From Streptomyces hilarionis (GTDB lineage Bacteria > Actinomycetota > Actinomycetes > Streptomycetales > Streptomycetaceae): a stretch of 64,000 nucleotides of DNA. The DNA is taken from NCBI RefSeq assembly GCF_024539675.1, contig NZ_JAHHIT010000036.1, forward strand, positions 1 through 64,000, in the 5' to 3' direction. The translations under genes were made by a program, and so were the position numbers. A model generated the notes under the pieces. The model was not told where the DNA came from and did no database searches. It saw only the letters and a program-made list of their open reading frames with translations. Shown one piece after another: positions 33,468 to 42,277 of this stretch. The first letter of the stretch is position 1. Each line of letters begins with the position of its first letter.

Positions 33468-33905
33468 ATGCCCATGATCCAGTTGACGGCGCCGACCGGC
33501 GCGCTCACGCAGGAGGGCCGCGCCACGGTGCAGCGCGATCTCGCGGCCGTCCTGCTGCGCTGGGAGGGCGCGCCCGACACGGCCTTCTTCCGCGCCCAGG
33601 CGTGGAGCTACGTCGTCGAGGTGCCCGTAGGCGCCCAGGTGACCGCCGAGGACGACGAGCCCCGCTTCCTCGTGGAGGTGACGGTGCCGCAGGGGGCCCT
33701 GTCCGAGCGCCGCAAGGCCGGACTCGTGGAGGACGCGACGCACACGGTCCTGGCCGCGGCCGGCCTCGCGCCGTCCGAAGCGCTGCGCGTCTGGGTGCTC
33801 GTGCACGAACAACCGGACGGGACGTGGGGCGCCGGCGGCTCCGTGGTCCGGTACGCCGACCTGGTCGCCCTGGCGAAGCAGGGCCAGGAGCAGGCCGATG
33901 CGTGA
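33468..33905 (+). CDS. tautomerase-family protein
   Basis: A 145-residue tautomerase-superfamily member. The start reads Met-Pro-Met-Ile, so removal of Met leaves the catalytic Pro-1. 'FLVEVTVPQGALSERRKAGLVEDATHTVL' forms the second beta-alpha unit. It probably isomerises a keto-enol substrate. It overlaps the alcohol dehydrogenase gene by 8 bp and sits behind operators shared with a divergent tetR, so the unit looks like an inducible catabolic cassette. Confidence 0.8.
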   Translation: MPMIQLTAPTGALTQEGRATVQRDLAAVLLRWEGAPDTAFFRAQAWSYVVEVPVGAQVTAEDDEPRFLVEVTVPQGALSERRKAGLVEDATHTVLAAAGLAPSEALRVWVLVHEQPDGTWGAGGSVVRYADLVALAKQGQEQADA

Positions 33906-34929
33906 GCTGACGTACGTGGCCCGACGCACGGTCGAGTGGCGCGAGGCCCCGGACCCCACGGTGCGCTCCGCCGGCGAGGCGATCGTCGCGCCGGTCGCCG
34001 CCACCTCCTGCGACGTGGACTCCGCGATCCTGGCGGGCCACGGCTTCATCGACCCGCCGTTCGCCCTCGGGCACGAGTGCGTGGCCCGCGTGGTCGACGC
34101 GGGCGACGGCGTCACCACCGTGACCCCCGGCGACCTGGTCGTCGTGCCCTGGTCGATCAGCTGCGGCGCCTGTTCCCCCTGCCGCCGCGGGCTCACCGCA
34201 CACTGCTCCGCGGTTCCGCACATGGCGATGTACGGCGCCCCGATCGGCGGCAGTTGGGGCGGACTGTTCTCCGACCTCGTCCGCGTCCCGTACGCCGACG
34301 CCATGCTCGTCCCGCTGCCCGCCGGTCTGGACCCGGTCGCGATGGCCTCGGCGAGCGACAACTGGTCCCTGTCCTGGCGTCTGGTCGCACCCCACCTCGA
34401 GGCCCGTCCCGGCGCCCGGGTCCTGGTCGTCGCCCGCGGCAGCATCGGCCTCTACGTCTGCGACATCGCCCGCGCCCTGGGCGCCTCGGACGTTCTGTAC
34501 GTCGACCCCGACGCGGAGCACCGCAAGCTCGCCGAAAGCTTCGGGGCCCGTACCGCCGAGGCGATCGGCTCGGCGACCCGGCCCGGATTCGACATCGCCG
34601 TCGAGGCAACCGGCCGCGTCGACCAACTCGCCCTCGCCGTGCGGTCCCTGGCTCCCGAAGGCGTCTGCGAGTCCGCAGGCAACCACTTCCGCCCCGGCGA
34701 ACTGCCCCTGCTCGACATGTACCTCACCGGCGTCACCCTGCGCATCGCCCGCGACAACGTCCGCGCCCACATCCCCGACGCACTCGACCTCGCCGCCTCA
34801 GGCGCCGTCGACCCCGCCCGCGTCGTCTCCCACGTCCTCGACTGGGAGCAACTCCCCGAGGCGCTGCCCGAGAAGCACCTCAAGCCCGTCTTCGTCCGCG
34901 ACAGCGCCCCGGCCGGGCCCGCCCGCTGA
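33898..34929 (+). CDS. zinc-dependent alcohol dehydrogenase (MDR)
   Basis: A 343-residue medium-chain dehydrogenase. The catalytic zinc ligands lie in 'ATSCDVD' and GHECV, and a structural zinc site is in 'CGACSPCRRGLTAHC'. The Rossmann loop is degenerate: 'VLVVARGSIGLYVCDIARALG' lacks GxGxxG but keeps the fold. It overlaps the upstream tautomerase gene, so the two are expressed together under the TetR operators. Confidence 0.9.
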   Translation: MRELTYVARRTVEWREAPDPTVRSAGEAIVAPVAATSCDVDSAILAGHGFIDPPFALGHECVARVVDAGDGVTTVTPGDLVVVPWSISCGACSPCRRGLTAHCSAVPHMAMYGAPIGGSWGGLFSDLVRVPYADAMLVPLPAGLDPVAMASASDNWSLSWRLVAPHLEARPGARVLVVARGSIGLYVCDIARALGASDVLYVDPDAEHRKLAESFGARTAEAIGSATRPGFDIAVEATGRVDQLALAVRSLAPEGVCESAGNHFRPGELPLLDMYLTGVTLRIARDNVRAHIPDALDLAASGAVDPARVVSHVLDWEQLPEALPEKHLKPVFVRDSAPAGPAR

Positions 34930-34934
34930 CCACG

Positions 34935-34969
34935 CCCGCAGCCCGCAGCCCGCAGCCCGCAGCCCGCAG
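34935..34969. repeat. 7-bp tandem repeat
   Basis: Five perfect copies of CCCGCAG, just after the alcohol dehydrogenase stop. Confidence 0.9.
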
Positions 34970-35062
34970 GCCGCCGGCCCGTCGGCCCGTCGGCCGACGA
35001 GGACGCGATCCGGTCCCGGAACCGCGGACCCTCGGCGCCGCGGTCTGCCAGGGAACGAGCGG

Positions 35063-36082
35063 TCAGACGAGCGGACGGCTGTGCAGCACCCGGTCGAGGT
35101 ATCCGGGCCCCGACGCCGGCACGACCTGCGCAGCGGCGCGGTAGCGCTGTGTCCCGGTCTGCCAGGCGTGGTAGCCGCTCATCCAGTCGGTCATCAGCCG
35201 GACATAGCCCTCGACCGCGGCCCGTTGCCCCGAGGGAAGGGCCAGCTGGGCGCAGACGGCGGGCACTTGTGCCGCCAGGGTCCCGAACCGCGCGACGAGC
35301 GCGTCCACTTCCGTGCGGGCGGCGGCGAGGGCCGCGGAGCGGGTGAGGCGCCGGGATCTTTCGAGGACGAGGACGACGTTGTCGACGTCGCCGCGGGCCT
35401 CCTCCTTCTCCAGCGAGTACACGTCGTTGCACATCAGGGTGACGTCGATGGCGGCCCGGCGCATGATGCGCAGCTGGGGGCTGTGGAACGCCGCCGCCGG
35501 GACGGCGATCCCGGCTGCGCGTTCGCCGAGCGACAGGGGCAGGTCGGTGGCGGCGATGCCGCGCCGGACCTGGAGGTAGGAGTCCAGGTCGGCGGGGGTG
35601 CCGCGGAGGCGGCCGGCCGCCTCGTGGGCGTGCGCGGCGAAGTAGTACTCCCATTCGTGTGCGGTACGCGCGATCCAGGCGGGGTGCGCGCCGTCGGCGG
35701 TGCGGGCCCTGATGTCGGCGAACGCCGCCGTGCACGGGTCCGCGCCCGCCGGCGGCGGGGCGCCGTGCGCGACGTCGATCAGCCGCTGGCACACCCGGGC
35801 GGTCTCGGCGGGATCCCGGCCGAGAGGGCCGTCGAACTGGTCGTCGAAGACGAAGAAGAAGCCCATCGCGTCCGCGCACAGGTCCAGCGCCGCGCCCCGG
35901 GCGTGGGGGAAGCCGAGCGCGGCCAGGCGGGGCATGTCCCAGGAGGTGTACCAGGCCTGGGACCGCTCGTCGCCGACCAGGCCGAAGCGGCGCACCCAGT
36001 CGAGGTTGTGGCGGCGGGCGCCGTCGAGGTCGGGGCTGACGGCGGCCACCGGAGGGAGGTCGAAGTCGATGTCCTGGGGCAC
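35063..36082 (-). CDS. class I terpene synthase (sesquiterpene-type)
   Basis: A 339-residue terpene cyclase acting on farnesyl or geranyl diphosphate. It has the Asp-rich metal motif DDQFD (80-84), the pyrophosphate-sensing Arg region (VRRGIAATD, about 172), the NSE motif NDVYSLEKE (219-227) and the C-terminal RY pair (GTQRY). All motifs for Mg2+-dependent ionisation are intact. The length fits bacterial sesquiterpene cyclases and rules out geosmin synthase, which is a double-length enzyme. GTG 36082 follows GGGAGG. No cytochrome P450 lies next to it, so the product is probably a plain hydrocarbon or alcohol. Confidence 0.92.
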   Translation of the reverse strand: MPQDIDFDLPPVAAVSPDLDGARRHNLDWVRRFGLVGDERSQAWYTSWDMPRLAALGFPHARGAALDLCADAMGFFFVFDDQFDGPLGRDPAETARVCQRLIDVAHGAPPPAGADPCTAAFADIRARTADGAHPAWIARTAHEWEYYFAAHAHEAAGRLRGTPADLDSYLQVRRGIAATDLPLSLGERAAGIAVPAAAFHSPQLRIMRRAAIDVTLMCNDVYSLEKEEARGDVDNVVLVLERSRRLTRSAALAAARTEVDALVARFGTLAAQVPAVCAQLALPSGQRAAVEGYVRLMTDWMSGYHAWQTGTQRYRAAAQVVPASGPGYLDRVLHSRPLV

Positions 36083-36388
36083 GGGGCCTCCCGTGGTCGT
36101 GGTGGTGAGACTGGTCGTGATCGGGCGACCTCCGCGCCTGCCCCGGCCGCCGCCACTGGCGCTCCGGGCGAGCGGTGAAAGGTTTCGCCAAGTAGGGGGG
36201 TCGGCATCGAGGCGGCGCCGGCCGGCCCCTCGACCCTGCCGGCCCCTCGACCCCGTCGGCCCGCCGACCCTCGTCGACTCCCGTGGGCCCGTCGCCCGTC
36301 GCCCGTCGACCCCCGCCCGCCGTGCATCGGTGCCGGCCGCTGCATCCGCACCCGATCACCCCGAGGGACGTCCATCCGTGGTGGTCCG
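36083..36388. other. non-coding gap
   Basis: This 306-bp stretch between the terpene synthase and an SDR gene contains low-complexity CCCGTCG-type repeats (about 36250-36320) and no convincing gene or structured site. Confidence 0.5.
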
Positions 36389-37357
36389 TCAATCCAGGGC
36401 GGCCGGAGTCTTGAGGTCGAGGGCGAGCGGCTCGCTGCTCCCGACGCCGAGCCTGGCGAGGGAGTAGGCCATCGACTCGCCGACACTCGACGGCGTGCGG
36501 AACGCCTCGGTCGCGCGGATCCGCGGCACGAGGGCCCGGACCGTCTCGGGTGTGGGGTCCGCCTCCAGGACCACGCCGTCGGTGGCGCCGAGGAAGATCC
36601 GGCCCACCCGGCGTCCGGCCGCGTGCAGGAGCTCGCCACTGCACGGCGCCGTCTCGTGGGCCAGAACGGCGACCACGGACGCGACATGCCGGACGGGGAA
36701 CAGACCGGTGAGCAGCGCGGTCATCTGTTCGTCGTCCCGGACCGCCTCCAGGGACATCCGGGTGGCGGCCACGGGCACGACGGCGTTCACCTTGATGCCG
36801 ACGGCGGCCCCCTCGGCCGCCGACGCCGTGGTCAGGCCGAGCACGGCGCCCTTGCCCGCGGCGTACACGCTGAGTCCGCTGTCGCCGAACAGGGCGTCGG
36901 AGCACGTGTTGACGATCCGGCCGTACCCGGCCGCCGCCATGTGCGGCCAGACCGCACGCAGCATGTTCAGCGTCCCGCCCACGTGGGTGGCGAGCACCCG
37001 GCGGCACTCCTCGTCGGTGAGCTCCGACAACGGGCGCAGGACGGCGATCCCCGCGTTGTTGAGCAGGACGTCCAGCCGCCCCCACCGTCGCATGGCGGCT
37101 GCGACCAGTCCCGCGGCGCCGTCCGTGGTGCCGACGTCGTGCACGTCGGCCACCGCATGACCGCCCGCGGCCCGGATCTCCTCGGCCACGGCGTGGGCGG
37201 GCGACGGCGACGTCCCGCGTCCGTCGGTCCCGGTCCCCACGTCGTTGACGACGACCTTCGCCCCTCGCGTCGCGAGGAGTGCGGCGTACTCCCTGCCCAG
37301 CCCGCGGCCCGCGCCGGTCACCACGGCCACCCGGTCATCGAAACGGATCTCGTCCAC
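36389..37357 (-). CDS. SDR family NAD(P)-dependent oxidoreductase (HSD17B4-like)
   Basis: A 322-residue short-chain dehydrogenase of the multifunctional-protein type. It shows TGAGRGLG (about 15-22), then 'AKVVVNDVGTGTDG', the Asp-Val-Gly loop of peroxisomal MFE-2-like hydroxyacyl dehydrogenases. The usual YxxxK is YAAGK here. An extra 70-residue C-terminal stretch follows the catalytic fold. GTG 37357 has a GGAGG-like site upstream. It is transcribed toward the terpene synthase, but the 306-bp gap makes a shared operon doubtful. Confidence 0.88.
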   Translation of the reverse strand: MDEIRFDDRVAVVTGAGRGLGREYAALLATRGAKVVVNDVGTGTDGRGTSPSPAHAVAEEIRAAGGHAVADVHDVGTTDGAAGLVAAAMRRWGRLDVLLNNAGIAVLRPLSELTDEECRRVLATHVGGTLNMLRAVWPHMAAAGYGRIVNTCSDALFGDSGLSVYAAGKGAVLGLTTASAAEGAAVGIKVNAVVPVAATRMSLEAVRDDEQMTALLTGLFPVRHVASVVAVLAHETAPCSGELLHAAGRRVGRIFLGATDGVVLEADPTPETVRALVPRIRATEAFRTPSSVGESMAYSLARLGVGSSEPLALDLKTPAALD

Positions 37358-37617
37358 CCCGCACGCCCCTCCCCGCCGAGTCGTCGGAGCGGCTGCGCCC
37401 CCGACAACCGCCCACCCTGCCCGCGAGGCGCCCATCCGGAAAGGGAGCGCGCGCGGCGACCCGACGCAGCCGCACGCGTCACCGCCGCCCCGGCACACCC
37501 CGAATGCTCCGTCGCGCGCCGTTGTTGCCGCGCGGACTCCGTCTGGCGGTTCGTAGAGCCACAGGGATACCGTCGACGGATGCGGCCGCACGCGATGGAA
37601 TCCCTCCCGGTGGCCCC

Positions 37618-38142
37618 GTGAGTGGTTGGTGGGACTACCTGGAGGAACGCACTCGCCGGGCGGTCGACGCCGACGTGCTGCGCGATCGCATGATCACAGC
37701 GGTCAAGTCCGTGAGGGATGCCCTTCGCCCTCTGGGGGTGAGCCTGCACGAGGCGGAGCAGGTGGTCCACGCGCGGTACGCGGCCCTCGGCGATCAGGTG
37801 CGGCGCAGGCCTCCCGACCCTCTCGACGTCCCTTCACTCGCCTCTCGCGCTGCGGCCCTCCCGGGTCGCGTGGCCGCTGTCGAGGCACTCTGGGACGGCG
37901 ATACCGTCCACGACTGGTTCGTGCTGCTGGTCGTGGTCCTGGACGACCCGGACGGCGAAGGCCACCTGGCCACCGTGTACCACCGTCCTGGCGGCCCCCC
38001 TCCAGCCCTCGCCGCCGCAGAGGCCGGCCGGGCCCTGGCCGCCCACCTCAAGGCGCCGTTCCACTTCCCCTCCCCGAACGTCCCCGACGACGAAGCCCCT
38101 CGCTGGCGAACGGTTCGGCCCCGCCCGCAGGACCGTGAATGA
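37618..38142 (+). CDS. uncharacterised protein, first of an overlapping pair
   Basis: A 174-residue protein I do not recognise. The N-terminal part is helical and charged ('WWDYLEERTRRAVDADVLRD'), followed by a mixed segment with 'DTVHDWFVLLVVVLDDP'. There are no cysteines, signal peptide or membrane helices. GTG 37618 is used because the coding pattern begins there. Its stop overlaps the start of the next gene (ATGA), so both are probably made together in fixed ratio. Confidence 0.6.
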   Translation: MSGWWDYLEERTRRAVDADVLRDRMITAVKSVRDALRPLGVSLHEAEQVVHARYAALGDQVRRRPPDPLDVPSLASRAAALPGRVAAVEALWDGDTVHDWFVLLVVVLDDPDGEGHLATVYHRPGGPPPALAAAEAGRALAAHLKAPFHFPSPNVPDDEAPRWRTVRPRPQDRE

Positions 38143-38654
38143 GTGCGTCAGGTCGAGGTGTCGGGCAGTATCGCGGGGTGGCCGATCTGGTGTGGGACGA
38201 CGTGAGGTCCTTCTTCGACCCTGACTTGATGGGGTCGTTGCCGGACATGCGTGTCTCGGATGCTTCGGTGCAGGACTGGCAGGCGGTCCTCGATCTTGTC
38301 GCGGAGAAGGGCTGGAAGTGCCAGTACTCCGAGGGAGAGACGTTGCTGCCGGTGCCCCGGGCGGAGGCCGTGCTGGCCCGCCGAGCGGACGCCGAGTGCC
38401 CGAACCTGCGGGTCTGGCCCACTGCCGATGTGCTGGCGATCTTCCGGTTCTCTGCCGACGACGAGGTCGACTTCGACGTCGACCTGCGGGAGTTGCAGGG
38501 CCAGGATCGACTCGATGTGTTCTGCGGCTTCCTGCGAGAGATCGGAAGGCGGCTCGACAAGCCCGTCCTGATGGACCCGGAAGGCCACTATGGCCATCCA
38601 GTGCTCGGCTTCGATGTGGAGACCGACCGTGTCGTGCTTCTCGTAGACCCCTAG
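38139..38654 (+). CDS. uncharacterised protein, second of an overlapping pair
   Basis: A 171-residue acidic protein of unknown family. 'VADLVWDDVRSFFDPDLMGSLPDM' near the start and 'VDFDVDLRELQGQDRLDVFCGFLREI' in the centre look like a compact alpha/beta domain. Its size and acidic character, and the overlap with the gene before it, are reminiscent of immunity proteins, but no toxin is adjacent and this is only a guess. The start ATG overlaps the upstream stop by 4 bp. Confidence 0.65.
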   Translation: MSASGRGVGQYRGVADLVWDDVRSFFDPDLMGSLPDMRVSDASVQDWQAVLDLVAEKGWKCQYSEGETLLPVPRAEAVLARRADAECPNLRVWPTADVLAIFRFSADDEVDFDVDLRELQGQDRLDVFCGFLREIGRRLDKPVLMDPEGHYGHPVLGFDVETDRVVLLVDP

Positions 38655-38680
38655 TCCGGGTGGCCGAGCCGGTCGGCCGC

Positions 38681-38708
38681 GGTTCGTAATTCGTGGTTCG
38701 TGGTTCGT
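38681..38708. repeat. 7-bp tandem repeat
   Basis: Four 7-bp units, three reading GGTTCGT and the second AATTCGT, just past the end of the unknown gene pair. Confidence 0.7.
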
Positions 38709-38855
38709 AGGAGGTTCCGTGGCGGGGCATCGCGCCCCATCGGCTCGGCGTGGTGCCGGCACTTCGGTCGCCTTCGCCGTAGAGCGCGGCTGCCGGAACC
38801 GCACGGAACCGACGGCGGTGAACTGCCCTGGCGATGAAGGGCGTTCAGGTTTCCG

Positions 38856-39521
38856 TCATGCGGGCATCGGCTCGGCGTAGTGCCGGAAGGCGCCGCGCTC
38901 GGTGTGGATGGCGTACAGCTGCTCGGCGAGCGCGTCGGGACTGGTGCGCTCGGCGTCCGGGTGGATGACGCCGGGGACGATCAGCTGGGCCGTGTGGATG
39001 TTCTGCGGTGCGAGAGTCCGGTGGAGCATCGCGGCGTACGCGCTCTCGGCGGCGAAGGCGACCGAGGTGCCGGCCCGCTCGGAGTGGGGGCGCACGGCGC
39101 TGGCGCCGTTGACGAACAGCAGCGTGCCCCGGCCCAGCTCCCGCATCCCCGGGAGCACGGCGTGCACACAGGTCACCGGGCCCGTGACGGAGAAGGCGAG
39201 CGGGTCCTCCAGGTCGGCCGCGGTGGTGTCGAGGACCGGCTTCATGAAGTCGGCGCGGGGCGCCGGACTGAACTGGAGGATCTCGACCGGCCCCAGGTCC
39301 TCGGCCGCCGCGCGCAGGGCGGCGGTCAGGGACGTGGGGTCGAGGACGTCGGCGGTGAAGCCGCGGGCCCGGACGCCGTCGCCGTCCAACTCGGTCGTGA
39401 GAGCGTCGAGGCGGTCGGCGTCGCGGGAGAGGAGCGCGACGCGGTGACCGGCGGCGCCGAAGCGACGGGCGGATGCCAGCCCCAGTCCGGGGCCGGCGCC
39501 GACGAGAGCGAAGGTGGTCAC
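38856..39521 (-). CDS. SDR family oxidoreductase
   Basis: A 221-residue SDR-fold protein with the nucleotide loop GAGPGLGLA (about 8-16). The canonical Ser-Tyr-Lys triad is poor: the catalytic position reads 'AESAYAAMLHRTL' and no YxxxK is seen. It may be an SDR without dehydrogenase activity or one of the atypical group. It is transcribed away from a cupin gene that lies upstream on the same strand, so the two probably share an operon. Confidence 0.8.
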   Translation of the reverse strand: MTTFALVGAGPGLGLASARRFGAAGHRVALLSRDADRLDALTTELDGDGVRARGFTADVLDPTSLTAALRAAAEDLGPVEILQFSPAPRADFMKPVLDTTAADLEDPLAFSVTGPVTCVHAVLPGMRELGRGTLLFVNGASAVRPHSERAGTSVAFAAESAYAAMLHRTLAPQNIHTAQLIVPGVIHPDAERTSPDALAEQLYAIHTERGAFRHYAEPMPA

Positions 39522-39581
39522 GTTGGGGCCTTTCGCAGGAGAGCGTGGACGAGGAGGGGGCGGCGGGACGGGGCTCCGGGG

Positions 39582-39992
39582 TCAGTCGGTTGCCGGGGCG
39601 GCGTGGTACTCGTCGTCGGTGACGGGGGCCAGCCAGTGCACGACCGCGTGGTCGTCGTCGCCCTCGTTGATGGCCAGGTGGACCATCAGGCGGTTCGGGG
39701 CGGCGCCGTGCCAGTGCTCCTCGTCCGCCTCGAACAGGACGCGGTCGCCCGGCCGGATGACCTCGACCGGGCCGCCCCGGCGCCCGCACAGGCCGACGCC
39801 CTCGGTGACGAAGACGGTCTGGCCCAGCGGGTGGCGGTGCCAGTGCGTGCGGGCGCCGGGCATGAAGTGCACCAGGGCGGCGGTGACCCGGGAGGGGGCG
39901 GGAGCGGCGGCGACGGCGTCGATGTAGACGTCGCCGGTGAACCAGTCGGCCGGCCCCTTGACGGTGTCGATCGAGCTACGGGTGATCTGCAC
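39582..39992 (-). CDS. cupin-domain protein
   Basis: A 136-residue single-domain cupin. The first motif includes 'PGARTHWHRHPLGQTVFVTEGVGL' with His, His and Glu metal ligands; the second is 'PGDRVLFEADEEHWHGAAPN'. Such proteins bind Fe, Mn or Ni and act as small dioxygenases, isomerases or quercetinase-like enzymes. GTG 39992 follows GGGAG. It lies between an SDR gene and an alcohol dehydrogenase gene on the same strand, probably one redox operon. Confidence 0.9.
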   Translation of the reverse strand: MQITRSSIDTVKGPADWFTGDVYIDAVAAAPAPSRVTAALVHFMPGARTHWHRHPLGQTVFVTEGVGLCGRRGGPVEVIRPGDRVLFEADEEHWHGAAPNRLMVHLAINEGDDDHAVVHWLAPVTDDEYHAAPATD

Positions 39993-40047
39993 GGAAGCTC
40001 CCTAAACGGGTGGCGGGGCAATGGTACGAGTGGAGGGGAGGGGTGGG

Positions 40048-41064
40048 TCAGGGTTTGAGGAGGGTCTTGATGGCGCGTCGCTCGTCCATCGCGCGATAGC
40101 CCTCGGCGACCTGCTCCAGGGGGAGGGTCAGGTCGAAGACCTTGCCCGGGTCGATCCGGCCCTCCAGCACGCGGTGGATCAGGTCGGGCATATAGCCGCG
40201 CACCGGGGCGGGTCCGCCGCGCAGGCCGACGTGGGAGAAGAACAGCTCCTGACCGTCGACGGCGACCTCGTGGGGAACGCCGACGAAGCCGACGTTGCCG
40301 CCGGGCCGGGCCGAGTGCAGGGCCTGGCTCATCGCCTGGGCGGTGCCGACGCACTCCAGCACGGAGTCGGCGCCGATGCCGCCGGTCAGCTCCTTGATCC
40401 GGGCGACACCCTCCTCGCCGCGCTCGGTGACGATGTCGGTGGCGCCGAACTCGCGCGCGAGCTTCTGCCGGGGCTCGTGGCGCGACATGACGATGACGCG
40501 CTCCGCCCCCATCTCCCTGGCCGCGATCACCGAGCACAGCCCCACCGCGCCGTCGCCGACGACCACCGCGGTCGCGCCGGGCCTCACCTCGGCGGCGTCC
40601 GCCGCCCACCAGCCGGTGCCCATCACGTCCGACACGGCCAGCAGACCCGGCCAGAGCTCCTCGCCCGGCACCTCGTCGGTGGCGACCAGGGTGCCCTGAG
40701 CGTTGGGGATGCGCACGTACTCGGCCTGGCAGGTCGACATGAACTCGCGGTTCAGGCAGTTCGACTGGAAGCCGTTGCGGCAGTTCGCGCAGGTGTTGTC
40801 CGAGGTCGCGAAGGAGCCGACGACGAACTGGCCCGGCTTCACCGAGGTGACCTCGGAGCCGACCTCCTCCACGAAGCCGACGTACTCGTGCCCCATGGGA
40901 TGCGCCTGTTCGGTCGGCTCCGCGCCCCGGTAGGGCCACAGGTCCGAGCCGCACACACAGGTCACGGCCGTACGGATGACGGCGTCGGTGGGATGGAGGA
41001 TCCTCGCGTCCTCCACGGTCTCGAAGCGGATGTCACCGGGGGCGTGGATCATTGCTCCGCGCAT
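40048..41064 (-). CDS. zinc-dependent alcohol dehydrogenase (MDR)
   Basis: A 338-residue dehydrogenase. 'TCVCGSDLWPYRG' holds the catalytic Cys, GHEYVG the His, and 'CANCRNGFQSNC' the structural zinc cysteines. The Rossmann loop is GDGAVG. It is a close paralogue of the product of 57774-58790: length is identical and long blocks agree (VCGSDLW, MSRHEPRQ, LFFSHVGLRGGPAPVR). It heads the operon with the cupin and SDR genes and is divergent from an MmyB-type regulator. Confidence 0.93.
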   Translation of the reverse strand: MRGAMIHAPGDIRFETVEDARILHPTDAVIRTAVTCVCGSDLWPYRGAEPTEQAHPMGHEYVGFVEEVGSEVTSVKPGQFVVGSFATSDNTCANCRNGFQSNCLNREFMSTCQAEYVRIPNAQGTLVATDEVPGEELWPGLLAVSDVMGTGWWAADAAEVRPGATAVVVGDGAVGLCSVIAAREMGAERVIVMSRHEPRQKLAREFGATDIVTERGEEGVARIKELTGGIGADSVLECVGTAQAMSQALHSARPGGNVGFVGVPHEVAVDGQELFFSHVGLRGGPAPVRGYMPDLIHRVLEGRIDPGKVFDLTLPLEQVAEGYRAMDERRAIKTLLKP

Positions 41065-41089
41065 GAGAGGGATTCCTTAGCTTGCCGAG

Positions 41090-41120
41090 GCGTGCGGCCC
41101 CGGATGCCGGGGCCGCACGC
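41090..41120. promoter_or_regulatory. 14-bp inverted repeat upstream of alcohol dehydrogenase
   Basis: A perfect stem: GCGTGCGGCCCCGG (41090-41103) with its complement at 41107-41120 and loop ATG. It lies 26 bp before the alcohol dehydrogenase start and may be an attenuator-type hairpin or an operator. Confidence 0.5.
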
Positions 41121-41226
41121 CGAGTGCAGGGCCAGGTGCACGACCCGGTCGCGACGACCGGGCGGAGAGCACCACGTCCTCCAGGTAACCCGCTCTCCGG
41201 CTCCGCAGCGAGACATCGCCAAGGGG

Positions 41227-41241
41227 TGTACAGGCAGTACA
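41227..41241. promoter_or_regulatory. operator-like inverted repeat before MmyB regulator
   Basis: TGTAC-AGGCA-GTACA, 36 bp before the GTG start of the divergent MmyB-type gene. It is a candidate binding site for that regulator. Confidence 0.5.
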
Positions 41242-41277
41242 TCCCTGGGGACGCGGACGGGACGTACCGTCGACAGC

Positions 41278-42159
41278 GTGGACAACCAAGCAGAGGTCCG
41301 CGAGTTCCTGACCTCGCGGCGAGCGAAGATCACCCCGGAGCTGGCCGGCCTGCCCGCCGGGAACCGCCGACGGGTGCCCGGCCTGCGCCGCAGCGAGGTC
41401 GCCGCGCTCGCCGACCTGAGCGTGGAGTACTACGCCAAACTGGAGCGCGGCCACCTCGCCGGCGCCTCACCGGCCGTCCTCGAAGCCGTCGCCCGCGCCC
41501 TCCGGCTCGACGACGCCGAGCGCGCTCACCTCCTGAACCTGGCGCGGGCCGCCGACGGCTCCGATGTCCTCGCCCGGCCCCGTCGACGCACGGGACGGGC
41601 CTGGACCGCCCGGCGGAGCCTGCGATGGGTCCTGGACGCGGTCACCGCCGGCCCGGCCTTCGTCCGCAACGGCCGCATGGACGTCCTCGCCGCCAACCAG
41701 CTGGCCCGCGCCTTCTCCGACGACGTCTACGCCACGGTCGGCAACCAGGCCAACCTGGCCCGCTTCCAGTTCCTCGACCCCGCCTCGCGCCGCTTCTACC
41801 CCGACTGGGACCTCGCCGCCGACATCGCCGTCGCCATTCTGCGCACCGAGGCGGGCCGCAACCCCCACGACAAGGACCTCCACGACCTCGTCGGCGAGCT
41901 GTCCACCCGCAGCGACGCGTTCCGCACCCGCTGGGGCGCCCACAACGTCCGTCACCACGGCACCGGCACCAAACGCTTCCACCACCACGCCGTCGGCGAC
42001 CTCACGCTCGCGTACGAGGGTTTGGACATGGCCGCCGAGCCCGGCCTCACCCTCACCGTCTACACCGCCGAACCCGGCTCCCCCTCCGAGGAGGGCCTGC
42101 GCCTGCTCGCTTCCTGGGCGGCCATGCGTCAGCCCCTCGCACCGCACTCCGACGACTGA
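41278..42159 (+). CDS. XRE/MmyB-family transcriptional regulator
   Basis: A 293-residue helix-turn-helix protein with the Cro/C1 fold at about 10-80 (VPGLRRSEVAALADLSVEYYAKLERGH) and the MmyB ligand-binding domain at about 105-270. The latter includes 'NPHDKDLHDLVGELSTRSDAFRTRW' and the closing 'LLASWAA'. It starts at GTG 41278. It is divergent from the alcohol dehydrogenase/cupin/SDR operon, whose promoter region holds two inverted repeats, so it probably regulates that operon. Confidence 0.93.
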   Translation: MDNQAEVREFLTSRRAKITPELAGLPAGNRRRVPGLRRSEVAALADLSVEYYAKLERGHLAGASPAVLEAVARALRLDDAERAHLLNLARAADGSDVLARPRRRTGRAWTARRSLRWVLDAVTAGPAFVRNGRMDVLAANQLARAFSDDVYATVGNQANLARFQFLDPASRRFYPDWDLAADIAVAILRTEAGRNPHDKDLHDLVGELSTRSDAFRTRWGAHNVRHHGTGTKRFHHHAVGDLTLAYEGLDMAAEPGLTLTVYTAEPGSPSEEGLRLLASWAAMRQPLAPHSDD

Positions 42160-42277
42160 CGTCGCGCGTCTGAGCGGCGGACTTCCGCGGCGCCTGCCCG
42201 GCATGGGGGAGAGCCGTCCCGCATGTGCCGGGCGGGCCCACCGTGGATGCGTCTTCCGGCCGTCCCACCCGAACTGC

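Noticed and set aside
35063..36082. Geosmin or 2-methylisoborneol synthase
   Set aside because: Geosmin synthase is a double-length two-domain enzyme, and no methyltransferase gene expected for methylisoborneol is adjacent.
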